Shown here in pieces: positions 9,564-19,553 of a stretch of DNA of 64,000 bases. A program made the position numbers and the translations under genes. The notes under the pieces are model-generated. The model saw only the letters and a list, made by a program, of their open reading frames with translations. It did not search any database and had not been told where the DNA came from. This DNA is from Fusobacterium perfoetens ATCC 29250 (GTDB lineage: Bacteria; Fusobacteriota; Fusobacteriia; Fusobacteriales; Fusobacteriaceae): contig NZ_JHXW01000006.1 of assembly GCF_000622245.1 (NCBI RefSeq), positions 62,001 to 126,000 on the forward strand, in the 5' to 3' direction. How positions within the stretch are numbered: the stretch's first letter is position 1; every line of letters starts with the position of its first letter.

Positions 9564-11099
9564 TTAATGTTTGAAATGTCTCATTTTTGTGAATACCATA
9601 GCTATACCATGTTTATTACATTCATCTATTGAAAGTTGGTCTTTTATAGAACCACCAGGTTGAATTATTGCTTTTATTCCATATTCTATTGCTAATTGAA
9701 CAGTATCTGGCATTGGGAAGAAAGCATCAGATGATAAGTAAGCCCCACGAGATTTCTCTCCAGCTTGTTCTAAGGCTATCTTAGCTGCCCCTACCCTATT
9801 CATTTGTCCAGCTCCAACACCTAAAGTTTGATTATTTTTACTTACAACTATAGCATTAGATTTTACATTTTTTACAACTTTCCATCCAAATAATAATTCT
9901 TCAATATCCTCTTTAGTTGGTTGTGTTTCAGTAACACAAACTAAGTCATCAGCTGTTATTTCTCCAAAGTCTATATCTTGGATAAGTATTCCATCATTAA
10001 CTCCAACTACTTTTTTCTTATTATAAATTTCTTTTGTAATATCTAAAGTCATAAGTCTTATATTTTTTTTAGCCATTAATATTTCTAAAGCTTTATCTGT
10101 AAATCCAGGAGCTATTACTATCTCCAAGAATAATTTATGTAATTCATTTGCTACATCTACATCTATAATATCATTAACAGCTACAATTCCTCCAAATATA
10201 GAAATAGGGTCAGCTGTATAAGCTCTATCCCAAGCTTCTTTTAATGTATCTCCTATTCCAACTCCACAAGGATTTGTATGTTTTACAGCTACTACAGCTT
10301 TTTTACCAGAATTTAAAAATTCTCTTAAAATTTCAATAGCTCCATTAGCGTCTTGAATATTATTATATGATAATTCTTTTCCATGTAATTGTTTTGCACT
10401 TGCTAAAGAATATCCTGTCATAGGAGAGGCATAGAAAGCAGCTGATTGATGAGGATTTTCTCCATATCTTAAATCTTGAACTTTTTCATAATTTAAAGTT
10501 AATTTTTCTGGATATTCAATTCCTAATTTAGAAGTTAAATATCCAGCTATTAAAGAGTCATAAGCTGCTGTAGTTCTAAATACTTTAGCTGCTAATTCAC
10601 ATCTAAACTCTAAAGTTGTATCTCCATGTTCTTTTATCTCATCTAATACTCTTTGATAATCAGCTGGGTCAACACAAACAGTTACAAATTTATGATTTTT
10701 AGCTGCTGACCTTAACATACTTGGACCACCAATATCTATATTTTCAATTAATTCTTCGTGAGTTCCACCTTTTTTAAGAGTTTCTTTAAATGGATATAGA
10801 TTTACTACAACCATATCTATTAATTCGATATGATTATCTACTAAGTCTTTCATATGCTCTGGATTATCTCTTACACAAAGAAGTCCTCCATGTACATTTG
10901 GATGTAAAGTTTTTACTCTACCATCCATCATTTCAGGGAATTTTGTTATATCAGAAATTCCTAAAGTTTTTATTCCTGCTTCATCTAAAGATTTTTTTGT
11001 TCCACCTGTTGATATTATTTCATATCCTAAAGTAACTAATTCTTTTGCAAATTCAACTATTCCTGTTTTATCTGAAACGCTTATTAAAGCTCTTTTCAT
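9564..11099 (-). CDS. purH: bifunctional AICAR transformylase / IMP cyclohydrolase
   Basis: A 511-residue PurH performing the last two steps to IMP. Residues 1-130 form the MGS-like cyclohydrolase domain ([43 protein letters not shown]). The rest is the formyltransferase, with [14 protein letters not shown] containing the Lys-His pair, and [12 protein letters not shown]. It is 11 nt after purN. Length is normal for the family. Confidence 0.97.
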   Translation of the reverse strand: MKRALISVSDKTGIVEFAKELVTLGYEIISTGGTKKSLDEAGIKTLGISDITKFPEMMDGRVKTLHPNVHGGLLCVRDNPEHMKDLVDNHIELIDMVVVNLYPFKETLKKGGTHEELIENIDIGGPSMLRSAAKNHKFVTVCVDPADYQRVLDEIKEHGDTTLEFRCELAAKVFRTTAAYDSLIAGYLTSKLGIEYPEKLTLNYEKVQDLRYGENPHQSAAFYASPMTGYSLASAKQLHGKELSYNNIQDANGAIEILREFLNSGKKAVVAVKHTNPCGVGIGDTLKEAWDRAYTADPISIFGGIVAVNDIIDVDVANELHKLFLEIVIAPGFTDKALEILMAKKNIRLMTLDITKEIYNKKKVVGVNDGILIQDIDFGEITADDLVCVTETQPTKEDIEELLFGWKVVKNVKSNAIVVSKNNQTLGVGAGQMNRVGAAKIALEQAGEKSRGAYLSSDAFFPMPDTVQLAIEYGIKAIIQPGGSIKDQLSIDECNKHGIAMVFTKMRHFKH

Positions 11100-11110
11100 T
11101 TTAAATCCTC

Positions 11111-11683
11111 CTAAAAATTTTTACATAAATTTTTTAATGTTTCTGGATAAATTCTATGCTCTATTTTATGAATCTCTTCTTCTAATTTTTCTAAATCCCA
11201 ATCTTTTTCAATTACTAATTTTTCTTGATAAATTATCTTTCCACTATCTACACCTTCATCTACATAGTGAATAGTAACTCCTGTTTCTTTAGCTCCAGCT
11301 CTAAAAGCATCTCCTATACCATCTTTTCCAGGGAAATTTGGTAAATAAGCTGGGTGAATATTTATAATTTTATCTCTATACTCATTTAATAATACTGGAG
11401 ATATTATTCTCATATAACCAGCTAAAGCTATTAAATCTATATTATTTTCTTTTAAAATTTCTATTATTTTTTCTTCATATTCTTTCTTTGAAGGAAAAGT
11501 TTTAGGAAGTACCACATAACATGGTACTCCTAATTTTTTTGCTCTTTCTATTGCATAAGCTGACTCTTTATCAACTATTAAAAGTTCTACAGAGTAAAGT
11601 TTTTCTTCATAGTTTCTACTTGTTTCAACTATACTTTGGAAATTTCCACCATTTCCAGAAGCAAATACAGCTACTCTTACCAT
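11111..11683 (-). CDS. purN: phosphoribosylglycinamide formyltransferase 1
   Basis: A 190-residue folate-dependent GAR transformylase. The N-terminal [15 protein letters not shown] binds the ribotide phosphate. The catalytic Asn-His-Asp set is visible in [13 protein letters not shown] and [10 protein letters not shown]. The loop after FPG reads KDGIGDAF instead of the common LHAHEQAL, a local variation without obvious loss of catalytic residues. It overlaps the end of purM by 7 nt, indicating translational coupling. Confidence 0.95.
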   Translation of the reverse strand: MVRVAVFASGNGGNFQSIVETSRNYEEKLYSVELLIVDKESAYAIERAKKLGVPCYVVLPKTFPSKKEYEEKIIEILKENNIDLIALAGYMRIISPVLLNEYRDKIINIHPAYLPNFPGKDGIGDAFRAGAKETGVTIHYVDEGVDSGKIIYQEKLVIEKDWDLEKLEEEIHKIEHRIYPETLKNLCKNF

Positions 11684-12741
11684 ACTAAGTCTACTCCCTC
11701 TTTACCTTCTACTATTTCTCCTAATAATACAGGTTTTTCTCCTAAAGATTTTAAAACTTCCATAGTTTTTTCAACTTTATCTTCATCAACAACTATCATA
11801 AATCCAATACCCATGTTAAATACATTGTACATCTCTTCTTTTGGTATTTGTCCTACTTCTTGTAAGAATTTAAAGATTTTTGGAGTATCAATTACTTTTG
11901 TATCTAATTTCGCTTGTAATCCTTCAGGTATAATTCTAGGTACATTTTCATAGAATCCTCCACCTGTTATATGACACATTCCGTTAACTTCAACTTCTTG
12001 TAAAAGTTTTTTGATAGTTTTTACATATATTCTTGTAGGAGTAAGTAAAGTTTCTCCTAAAGATTTTCCATCAAATACATCTTTATATCCATTTAAATCT
12101 AATTGATTATCTTTCATAACTATTTTTCTAACAAGAGAGAATCCATTTGAATGAACTCCAGTTGAAGGAAGTCCTATTACTTTATTTCCTTTTTTAACTT
12201 TTTCTCCTGTTATTAATTTTGATTTTTCTACAACTCCAACACAGAATCCAGCTAAATCATAATCTCCAACTTCATACATATCTGGCATTTCAGCAGTTTC
12301 TCCACCAATTAATCCACATTCTGAAAGTTCACAACCATCAGCTACACCTTTTACAATTTGCTCTATTTGTTCTGGGAAGTTTTTACCTACAGCAACATAA
12401 TCTAAGAAAAATATTGGCATAGCTCCTTGAACTAATACATCATTTACACACATAGCTACAACGTCTTGTCCTATTGTGTCATGTTTATCCATTTTGAATG
12501 CTAACATTAATTTTGTTCCAACACCATCAGTTCCACTTATTAATACAGGTTCTTTATATCCTAAAGCTGATAAATCAAACATTCCTCCAAAAGCTCCGAT
12601 ACTATCTATTACACCTTTAACTTTTGTTCTTGCTACATGAGATTTTATTCTTCTAACTGATTCATATCCAGCCTCTAAGTTTACTCCTGATTCCATGTAT
12701 TTTTGGCTGCTCATATTGTTTTCCATATATTCTTTACTCAT
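11677..12741 (-). CDS. purM: phosphoribosylformylglycinamidine cyclo-ligase
   Basis: A 354-residue AIR synthetase that closes the imidazole ring using ATP. Family blocks seen are VLISGTDGVGTKL, GGETAEMPDMY, STGVHSNGFSLVRK and HITGGGFYENVPR. The chosen start gives a short extra N-terminus (MSKEYMENNMSSQ) before the conserved SGVNLEAGYESV; a later ATG is possible, but this one has the better upstream purine-rich spacing. It lies 29 nt after purL. Confidence 0.95.
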   Translation of the reverse strand: MSKEYMENNMSSQKYMESGVNLEAGYESVRRIKSHVARTKVKGVIDSIGAFGGMFDLSALGYKEPVLISGTDGVGTKLMLAFKMDKHDTIGQDVVAMCVNDVLVQGAMPIFFLDYVAVGKNFPEQIEQIVKGVADGCELSECGLIGGETAEMPDMYEVGDYDLAGFCVGVVEKSKLITGEKVKKGNKVIGLPSTGVHSNGFSLVRKIVMKDNQLDLNGYKDVFDGKSLGETLLTPTRIYVKTIKKLLQEVEVNGMCHITGGGFYENVPRIIPEGLQAKLDTKVIDTPKIFKFLQEVGQIPKEEMYNVFNMGIGFMIVVDEDKVEKTMEVLKSLGEKPVLLGEIVEGKEGVDLVW

Positions 12742-12770
12742 TTTTTAAGTTCTCCTTTAGTATTTTATAA

Positions 12771-15700
12771 TTATTTTTTAAAGAAATTTACACCGTTAGC
12801 AAATATATCTTGCATTTTTTCAAAATAGATATTTTGGAATACTCCCTCTTCATAACGTTCTGAGTGTCCCATTTTTCCTAAGATTCTTCCATCTTTTGAA
12901 GTTATTCCTTCTATTGCATAGTAAGAACCATTTAAGTTATATTTAGGGTCTAAAGTAGGATTTCCTTCTAAATCACAGTATTGAGTTGCTACTTGTCCAT
13001 TTTTAAATAATTCTTCAGCAAACTCTTTACTTACTACAAATTTTCCTTCTCCATGAGATAGAGCTATTGAATGAACATCTCCAATATTGAATGATGATAA
13101 CCAAGGTGATGAATTAGAAGCTATTCTTGTTGTAGCCATTCTTGAAACATGACGGTTAATATCATTTCTAAATAATGTTGGAGAATTTTCATTTAACATA
13201 TCCATATCTCCATAAGGTAATAATCCTGATTTTATTAAAGCTTGGAATCCGTTACAAATTCCTAACATTAATCCTTCATTAGCTAAAAATTTATTTATAC
13301 TTTCTTTTACTTTTGGATTTTGTAAGATATTTGTTATAAATTTACCTGAACCATCTGGCTCATCTCCAGCACTGAATCCTCCAGGAATTGCTATAATTTG
13401 ACTTTCAAGTATTTTTTTAGAAAGTTCATCTATACAAACTTCCATATCTTTAACTGTTAAGTTATTTATTACAAATATTTCTGATTTTCCTCCAGCTCTA
13501 TCAAAGGCTTTAGCTGTATCATATTCTGAGTTTGTTCCTGGGAAAGCTAGAACTAATACTTTTGGAGTATCGTATAATGTAGAAGCTTTTTGAATCATGT
13601 TTCCTTTCTTTTCAGTAGGTTTTATTGCTTCTCCATTAGCTTTTTTACCAGCCTCATATGGATATATTTTTCTATATCTTTCTTCCCAAATAGTTATTGC
13701 TTCATCTATTGAAAGTATAGCTTCATTAATTTTTATTGAATGGCCTTGAACTTTTCCAAGTAAAATTCCAAAATCTAATTCTTTTGTAGATTCTACAACT
13801 ATTGCTCCAGGCATTAAATCAAATAAGTTTTCTTTAATTTCTACAACTATACCTAATTTATTTCCAAATGTCATTTTCATTAATGCTTCAGCTACTCCAC
13901 CAAATTTTACTACTGATGAAGAAATTATATTTTTAGCTAGTATTTCTTTTCTAACATTTTTAAAGTTTTCTTTTACAGAATCATAAACAGGAGTGAAATC
14001 TCTATTATATTCTGGTTTTACTAAATAGATATAATTTCCTTCTCCTTTAAATTCAGAAGAAATTATATTTTGAGTTTTTTCTGTTACTACAGCAAAAGAG
14101 ATTAATGTAGGTGGTACATCTATATCTTTGAATGTTCCACTCATACTATCTTTTCCACCAATAGCTGGAGTTTCAAACTCAACTTGAGCTTCAATAGCTC
14201 CAAGTAATGCCATAAATGGTTTACCCCATCTACTTGGAGTTTTTCCTAATCTTTCAAAATATTCTTGGAATGTAAGTCTTGCTTTAGAGTAATCTCCTCC
14301 AACAGCTGTAACTTTGGCAAGAGATTCAATTACAGAATATATAGCTCCTAAATATGGAGATTTTTCTGAAATATATGGATTAAATCCAAAAGTTAATATT
14401 GAAGCTGTATTTGTAAATCCTTTTGTTGGGAATTTTTGGATACTTGCTTCACTTTCTGATAATTGATATTTTCCTCCATAAGGCATATGAACTGTTGATC
14501 TACCAACTGTAGCATCAAACATTTCTACCATACCTCTTTGAGAAGCTACATTCATATCTTTTAATGTTTCAACTAATTTATATTTTAATTCTCCCTCTTT
14601 AGAAGATTTGAATACATCTACTACTTCTGGAGCTATTACTTCTACATCTTGTTCTTGTCTAACTCCATTTGTATCTAAGAAACTTCTAGCTATATCAACT
14701 ATTGTTTCTCCTCTAAATTTAATAACAAGATTTTCTTTGGCTGTAACTTTAGCCACAACACTTGTTTCTAAGTTTTCTGCCTTCATTAATTCATTGAATT
14801 TTTCTACATTTTCTGGAGCTACTACAACAGCCATTCTCTCTTGAGATTCACTAATTGCTAATTCAGTTCCACTAAGTCCTAAATATTTTACAGTAACTTT
14901 ATCTAAGTCAACTTCTATTCCTCTAGCTAACTCTCCAATAGCAACTGAAACTCCTCCAGCTCCAAAGTCATTTGATTTTTTAATAAGTTTTGTAACTTCT
15001 GGATTTCTGAAAGCTCTTTGAATTTTTCTCTCTATAGGAGCGTTTCCCTTTTGAACTTCTGAAGAACATTTAGTAAGTGATGAATCGTTATGCTCTTTTG
15101 ATGAACCTGTAGCTCCTCCTACTCCATCTCTTCCTGTTTTTCCTCCAAGAACTATAATTATATCTCCAGGAATTGGTTCTTCTCTTAATACATATTCTTT
15201 TTTAACAGCTCCAACTACAGCTCCAACTTCCATTCTTTTTGCTTTATATCCATTGTGATAAATCTCTTTTACAAAAGTTGTAGCAAGTCCAATTTGGTTT
15301 CCATAAGAAGCATATCCATGAGCTGCTCCTTTAGAAATTCTTACTTGTGGTAATTTATTTTCTAATGTATCTTCTAATTTTTCACAAATATCTCCAGCTC
15401 CTGTAACTCTCATTGCTTGATATACATAAGCTCTTCCTGATAATGGGTCTCTTATAGCTCCACCTATACAAGTACTAGCTCCTCCAAATGGTTCTATTTC
15501 TGTTGGATGGTTATGAGTTTCGTTTTTAAACATTAAAAGCCATCTTTCAGTTTGTCCATCTACATCTATATCAACTTCAACACTACAAGCATTTATTTCT
15601 TCAGAAACTTCCATATCATTAAGTTTTCCGATTTTTCTCATATATTTTCCACCAATAGTTCCCATATCCATTAAAGTCATAGGTTTTCTATTTCCGTGTA

Positions 15701-16463
15701 CTTCTTCTCTTAATTTTAAATATCTTTCATAAGCTTTTTGAATAGCCTCTGTCATTTGCCCTTTTTCTATTTTTACATCTTTCAAGAAAGTTTCAAATGT
15801 TGTATGTCTACAGTGGTCTGACCAATAAGTATCTAAAACTTTTATTTCTGTTTCTGTTGGATTTCTTTTTTCACTTCTAAAATATTTTTGGATATGAGCT
15901 AAATCTTCTAAAGTCATAGCAAGACCATTTACTGTTAAATATCTTTCTAATTCTTCCATTGTATAGTCATTAAATCCTTCTAACACTGGTACAGGCTCAA
16001 CTTTAACATCTTCTGTATTATCTAATACAGTTAAATCTTTTTCTCTTGTTTCAATAGGATTAATTAAATATTTTTTAATTTTTTCTAATGATTTAATTTC
16101 TCCCTCAAGAACAACTATTTTTCCACTTTTAATTTTAACTGTATCTTTACTATTTAAAAGAACTAAAAATTGTTCTGCCGAATCAGCTCTTTGGTCATAT
16201 TGTCCTGGTAAATTTTCTATAGCTATATATGTTTTTCCAGATAAATCAATTTCTTCATATACATTATCTGTAACTCTTTCTCCTAAAACTTTATTTTTTA
16301 AAAGCTCAACATCATCTTCATCACAATTAAATACATCATAAACATTGATTAATTGAACTTTTTCAAGTCCTGTTTCGTAAAGATTTTCTTGTAATTCTCT
16401 TAATATTGATTCTCCTTCTACTTGAAAACCTGGTTTTTTAGAAACAAAAATTCTTTTATCCAT
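12771..16463 (-). CDS. purL: phosphoribosylformylglycinamidine synthase, single-chain form
   Basis: A 1230-residue large-type PurL that converts FGAR to FGAM with glutamine and ATP. The N-terminal linker region is followed by two PurM-like halves (KNETHNHPTEIEPFGGAST; GGKDSMSGTF) and then a fused class I glutaminase. In that domain Cys1070 (LGICNGFQ), His around 1200 and Glu around 1202 (MGHSERYEEG) form the triad. PurS and PurQ are therefore not needed as separate proteins. Length is in the normal range for this form. It sits 43 nt after purK. Confidence 0.97.
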   Translation of the reverse strand: MDKRIFVSKKPGFQVEGESILRELQENLYETGLEKVQLINVYDVFNCDEDDVELLKNKVLGERVTDNVYEEIDLSGKTYIAIENLPGQYDQRADSAEQFLVLLNSKDTVKIKSGKIVVLEGEIKSLEKIKKYLINPIETREKDLTVLDNTEDVKVEPVPVLEGFNDYTMEELERYLTVNGLAMTLEDLAHIQKYFRSEKRNPTETEIKVLDTYWSDHCRHTTFETFLKDVKIEKGQMTEAIQKAYERYLKLREEVHGNRKPMTLMDMGTIGGKYMRKIGKLNDMEVSEEINACSVEVDIDVDGQTERWLLMFKNETHNHPTEIEPFGGASTCIGGAIRDPLSGRAYVYQAMRVTGAGDICEKLEDTLENKLPQVRISKGAAHGYASYGNQIGLATTFVKEIYHNGYKAKRMEVGAVVGAVKKEYVLREEPIPGDIIIVLGGKTGRDGVGGATGSSKEHNDSSLTKCSSEVQKGNAPIERKIQRAFRNPEVTKLIKKSNDFGAGGVSVAIGELARGIEVDLDKVTVKYLGLSGTELAISESQERMAVVVAPENVEKFNELMKAENLETSVVAKVTAKENLVIKFRGETIVDIARSFLDTNGVRQEQDVEVIAPEVVDVFKSSKEGELKYKLVETLKDMNVASQRGMVEMFDATVGRSTVHMPYGGKYQLSESEASIQKFPTKGFTNTASILTFGFNPYISEKSPYLGAIYSVIESLAKVTAVGGDYSKARLTFQEYFERLGKTPSRWGKPFMALLGAIEAQVEFETPAIGGKDSMSGTFKDIDVPPTLISFAVVTEKTQNIISSEFKGEGNYIYLVKPEYNRDFTPVYDSVKENFKNVRKEILAKNIISSSVVKFGGVAEALMKMTFGNKLGIVVEIKENLFDLMPGAIVVESTKELDFGILLGKVQGHSIKINEAILSIDEAITIWEERYRKIYPYEAGKKANGEAIKPTEKKGNMIQKASTLYDTPKVLVLAFPGTNSEYDTAKAFDRAGGKSEIFVINNLTVKDMEVCIDELSKKILESQIIAIPGGFSAGDEPDGSGKFITNILQNPKVKESINKFLANEGLMLGICNGFQALIKSGLLPYGDMDMLNENSPTLFRNDINRHVSRMATTRIASNSSPWLSSFNIGDVHSIALSHGEGKFVVSKEFAEELFKNGQVATQYCDLEGNPTLDPKYNLNGSYYAIEGITSKDGRILGKMGHSERYEEGVFQNIYFEKMQDIFANGVNFFKK

Positions 16464-16506
16464 CTTTCCTCCAAATTAATATATATAAATTTTTTTGCTT
16501 ATGTGT

Positions 16507-17616
16507 TTACTTACTTAATTCTATTGCTCTTGCTAAAAGTTTTTCTACATCATCACCAATTAAATTAAGATGTCCCATTTTTCTATCAACTTTAGCTTCT
16601 CCTTTTTTATACATATGAAGAAACTCATTTTCTCTTAATTTTGCACTTTCTATTCTTTCAACATCTTGTCCTAAAATATTTAACATAACACTTTTGTGTA
16701 ATAATTTTGGGTCTTGTAATTTTCTTCCACAAATTCCCTCAATATGTAAATCAAATTGAGATTTATCACAACCATCTAAAGTATAATGAGCTGAATTGTG
16801 AGGTCTTGGAGCCATTTCATTTACATAAATTTCTCCATCTTTTCCATAGAAATATTCAATAGCTAGAGGTCCTACAAAATTTAATCCATCTATGATTTTT
16901 TTTGTAATATCTTTTACTTTTTCTTGAATTTCTTCTGATACTCTAGCTGGAGCTATTGTTATATGAAGAATTCCTTTTTTATGTATATTTTCTACAACAG
17001 GAAAAACTCCAATAGTTCCATCAGTACTTTTAACTGCTATACAAGATAACTCGCATTGAAAATCTACCATTTGTTCTAAGATATACTCTCTTTTTTCTAA
17101 ATCTTTTTTTGCTTTTTCTAAATCTTCAGGAGTTTTTATTACCCATTGACCTTTTCCGTCATATCCTCCCATTGAAGTTTTTAATATAGCTGGATATCCG
17201 ATCTCTTCAATAGCTTTATCTAAAGTTTTTTCATCAAGAACTTCCACAAATTTTGCTGTTTTTATTCCCAAAGCATTTATACTAGATTTTTCTCTAAATC
17301 TATGTTGACTAATATATAGTGGTCTTATTCCTTGAGGTACATATCCACCATTATCTTCTAATATATCTATTGATTCAGAAGTAACATTTTCAAACTCATA
17401 AGTTATAACTGATGATTCTTTTGCTATTTCTAATAAAGCTTCTCCATCATCATAAGGTTTTACTAAATGTTTATCTGTTACATATTTTGCACAAGCTGAT
17501 GGAGAGGGTTCTAATACCATTGTTTTGTATCCTTGTTTTCTAGCACTTTCACAAAGCATTTTTCCTAATTGCCCTCCACCTAAAATTGCTATTGTGCTTC
17601 CTTTTTCAATTAACAT
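16507..17616 (-). CDS. purK: N5-carboxyaminoimidazole ribonucleotide synthase
   Basis: A 369-residue ATP-grasp enzyme that makes N5-CAIR from AIR, bicarbonate and ATP. GGGQLGKMLCESARK at the N-terminus, SMGGYDGKGQWV in the ATP-grasp domain, and EMAPRPHNSAHYTLDGC near residue 260 are characteristic. It overlaps the last base of purE, so the pair are coupled and act in consecutive steps. Confidence 0.96.
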   Translation of the reverse strand: MLIEKGSTIAILGGGQLGKMLCESARKQGYKTMVLEPSPSACAKYVTDKHLVKPYDDGEALLEIAKESSVITYEFENVTSESIDILEDNGGYVPQGIRPLYISQHRFREKSSINALGIKTAKFVEVLDEKTLDKAIEEIGYPAILKTSMGGYDGKGQWVIKTPEDLEKAKKDLEKREYILEQMVDFQCELSCIAVKSTDGTIGVFPVVENIHKKGILHITIAPARVSEEIQEKVKDITKKIIDGLNFVGPLAIEYFYGKDGEIYVNEMAPRPHNSAHYTLDGCDKSQFDLHIEGICGRKLQDPKLLHKSVMLNILGQDVERIESAKLRENEFLHMYKKGEAKVDRKMGHLNLIGDDVEKLLARAIELSK

Positions 17617-18101
17617 TATAATTCTACCTCACTTGTTTCTAAAACTTGGTCTCTTTGTTCTCTTCTAAATTCATCAACTTTTTTAGCCACTTCTTCATCC
17701 ATAAGAGCTATAATTTCACTAGCCAATATACCAGCATTTTTAGCTCCAGATTCTCCTATTGCCAAAGTTCCTACAGGAATTCCACCAGGCATTTGAACTA
17801 TTGAAAGAAGAGAATCTTGTCCACTTAAAGCTCTTGATTTTACAGGAACTCCAAGTACAGGTAAAGAAGTTAAACTTGATACCATTCCTGGTAGATGGGC
17901 AGCTCCTCCAGCTCCTGCTATTATTACCTTTAATCCTCTTTCTTTAGCAGTCTTAGCATATTCAAACATCAATTCTGGTGTTCTGTGAGCTGAAACTATT
18001 TTTACTTCATAATCAACTCCAAATCTTTTTAACATTTCTACAGCTTTTTCCATTGTAGGAAGATCTGAACGACTTCCCATTATTACACCAACTCTAGGCA
18101 T
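17616..18101 (-). CDS. purE: N5-carboxyaminoimidazole ribonucleotide mutase
   Basis: A 161-residue class I PurE that moves the carboxyl of N5-CAIR to give [20 protein letters not shown], the SAHRTPELM loop with the catalytic His, and [11 protein letters not shown] are all present. It is the first gene of the purine operon, preceded by AAGGAGGG and a roughly 350-nt leader with a guanine-class riboswitch and terminator. Confidence 0.97.
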   Translation of the reverse strand: MPRVGVIMGSRSDLPTMEKAVEMLKRFGVDYEVKIVSAHRTPELMFEYAKTAKERGLKVIIAGAGGAAHLPGMVSSLTSLPVLGVPVKSRALSGQDSLLSIVQMPGGIPVGTLAIGESGAKNAGILASEIIALMDEEVAKKVDEFRREQRDQVLETSEVEL

Positions 18102-18144
18102 CTAAACCCTCCTTAAACTTTTAGTAAAGATATTTAAAATTTAT

Positions 18145-18204
18145 AATAAAAAATGCACTATGAAATTTGGACACACTTATCTTGTCCATATTTTTCATAG
18201 TGCA
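18145..18204 (-). terminator. terminator in purE leader (riboswitch expression platform)
   Basis: On the minus strand TGCACTATGAAA pairs with TTTCATAGTGCA (18193-18204 with 18154-18165). An inner GGACA/TGTCC helix lies within, and a U-rich run follows (18145-18153). It lies about 150 nt downstream of the aptamer and 45 nt before purE. It is the only strong terminator between the riboswitch and the operon. Confidence 0.85.
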
Positions 18205-18274
18205 CACTTATACACATATTATTTATATAATTACAATTATTCCTCTTTCTTTTTTTAAGAAAAACAAAAAACAC
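18158..18274 (-). CDS. possible 38-residue leader ORF inside purE leader
   Basis: GTG at 18274 has AAAGGAG 8 nt upstream and opens 38 codons ending at TAG 18158. The frame runs through the left arm and loop of the purE-leader terminator. The product starts (V/M)FFVFLKKRKR and has no recognisable domain. Translation could cover the terminator arm and favour read-through. A random short frame with a chance RBS is equally possible, so confidence is low. Confidence 0.28.
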   Translation of the reverse strand: MFFVFLKKRKRNNCNYINNMCISVHYEKYGQDKCVQIS

Positions 18275-18352
18275 CTTTTTATCTCCTTTATTTTAAAAAT
18301 GATTACACCAATCATTAAAACAAAACGAAAGAAGTCTATATATTTTTAATCA

Positions 18353-18419
18353 CTTATAGTCTGTAAATTTAAGGTTTACAGGTAGAAACTCGTTGTCCAT
18401 ATTACAACCATTATATAAG
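18353..18419 (-). promoter_or_regulatory. purine riboswitch, guanine class
   Basis: On the minus strand P1 is CTTATA/TATAAG, and the J1/2 TATAAT-like segment is present. P2 is GTTGT/ACAAC around AATATGG, J2/3 is AGTTTCTACC, P3 is TGTAAA/TTTACA around CCTTAAA, and J3/1 is GACTA. These are the conserved elements of the purine riboswitch three-way junction. The C in GACTA is the specificity base that pairs with guanine or hypoxanthine; adenine switches have U there. Its position before purE predicts that guanine shuts the operon off. Confidence 0.94.
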
Positions 18420-18450
18420 CTTCTTTGAGGTCTAATTTTAAGAATAAGAT

Positions 18451-18479
18451 AGAATATCATATTTTTTTATTTTTTTCAA
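18451..18479 (-). promoter_or_regulatory. promoter of purE operon
   Basis: Minus-strand TTGAAA (18474-18479), 17-nt spacer, TATTCT (18451-18456), placed about 35 nt upstream of the riboswitch. It would give a leader of roughly 340 nt before purE. Confidence 0.6.
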
Positions 18480-18485
18480 GAAAAA

Positions 18486-19553
18486 TTATAAATTTTTTAT
18501 ACTTTTTAAGAAAATGTTATTTTTTTCAGTATCTTTTATTGCTATCCTTACAAAATTATTACTCAAAAATTTAAAATTAGAACAATTTCTCACAAGAATA
18601 TTTTTTTCTAATAATCTTTTTTGAAATTCCTCTGCTTTCATGTTTTTTATCTTTAGTAGTACAAAGTTTGTATAGGTTTCATAGACTTCAATATAATCTA
18701 CTTTTTTTAACTCCTCTACAAATCTCACTCTCTCATTTTTTATCCAATTATCTGTTTTTCCTATGTATTCTTTATCTTTTAATATAATTTTCCCACTTAA
18801 ATCAGCAAAAGCATTTACTGTCCAAGGCTCTTTTATAGAATTTATCTTTTCTATAATTTTGTTATCATAAGTTATTCCATATCCAAGTCTTATTCCTGGT
18901 AAAGCAAAATATTTTGTTAAAGCTCTTAAAATAAATATATTTTTACTTTTTAGAGTATTTAAAGTTTTTTCTTCCCAACCCTCAACAAATTCTAAAAAAC
19001 ACTCATCAACAAATAATTTTATATTATTTGTTTCTAAAAATTCATTTAATTCTTCTAATATTTCTTTTTTGACGAAAGAACCTGTTGGATTGTTAGGGTT
19101 ACATAAAACTATTAACTGATAATTAATAGCCTCTCTTTTTAATTTTTCTACATCTAAATAAAAATTCCTTTTTTCATTTTCTATATTTTCATCTAATTTA
19201 AAATATCCTATCTCACAATCTATATTTCTTAAAGCTCTCTCATATTCTGCAAAAGTTGGGGAAACTATCAATGCTTTTTTAGGAAGTAGTGCCCTCATAT
19301 AAAGAAATAAAACTTCTGTTGCTCCGTTTCCTACAATTATATTATCACTTGATATATGATTGTACTCTCCTATACTTTCTCTTAATTCTACATAGTGAAC
19401 ATCAGGATACCTTTCTAAAAGAGATATATTATTTTTTATTCCCTCTTCTAAAGATTTTGGTACTCCTAAAGGATTTATATTTGAGCTATAATCTAAGATT
19501 TCTCTTTTTCCCTCTCTTTGAAATTTATAAATATTTCCTCCATGTATATCCAT
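18486..19553 (-). CDS. cobD: threonine-phosphate decarboxylase, cobalamin pathway
   Basis: A 355-residue fold-type I PLP enzyme. Evidence is the HGGN opening, DYSSNINPLGVP, CNPNNPTGS around residue 155, VDECFLEF near 185 and the Schiff-base Lys214 in RALTKYFALPGIRLGYG. This pattern fits CobD (Salmonella naming), which makes aminopropanol phosphate for cobalamin from threonine phosphate; histidinol-phosphate aminotransferase is the close relative. The neighbouring cbiB and cbiP genes decide for CobD. Its ATG directly abuts the stop of the kinase-GNAT gene. Confidence 0.88.
   Translation of the reverse strand: MDIHGGNIYKFQREGKREILDYSSNINPLGVPKSLEEGIKNNISLLERYPDVHYVELRESIGEYNHISSDNIIVGNGATEVLFLYMRALLPKKALIVSPTFAEYERALRNIDCEIGYFKLDENIENEKRNFYLDVEKLKREAINYQLIVLCNPNNPTGSFVKKEILEELNEFLETNNIKLFVDECFLEFVEGWEEKTLNTLKSKNIFILRALTKYFALPGIRLGYGITYDNKIIEKINSIKEPWTVNAFADLSGKIILKDKEYIGKTDNWIKNERVRFVEELKKVDYIEVYETYTNFVLLKIKNMKAEEFQKRLLEKNILVRNCSNFKFLSNNFVRIAIKDTEKNNIFLKSIKNL

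Noticed and set aside
18167-18349. 60-codon plus-strand ORF in the purE leader
   Set aside because: It is antisense to the riboswitch expression platform and has no RBS or protein-like composition.
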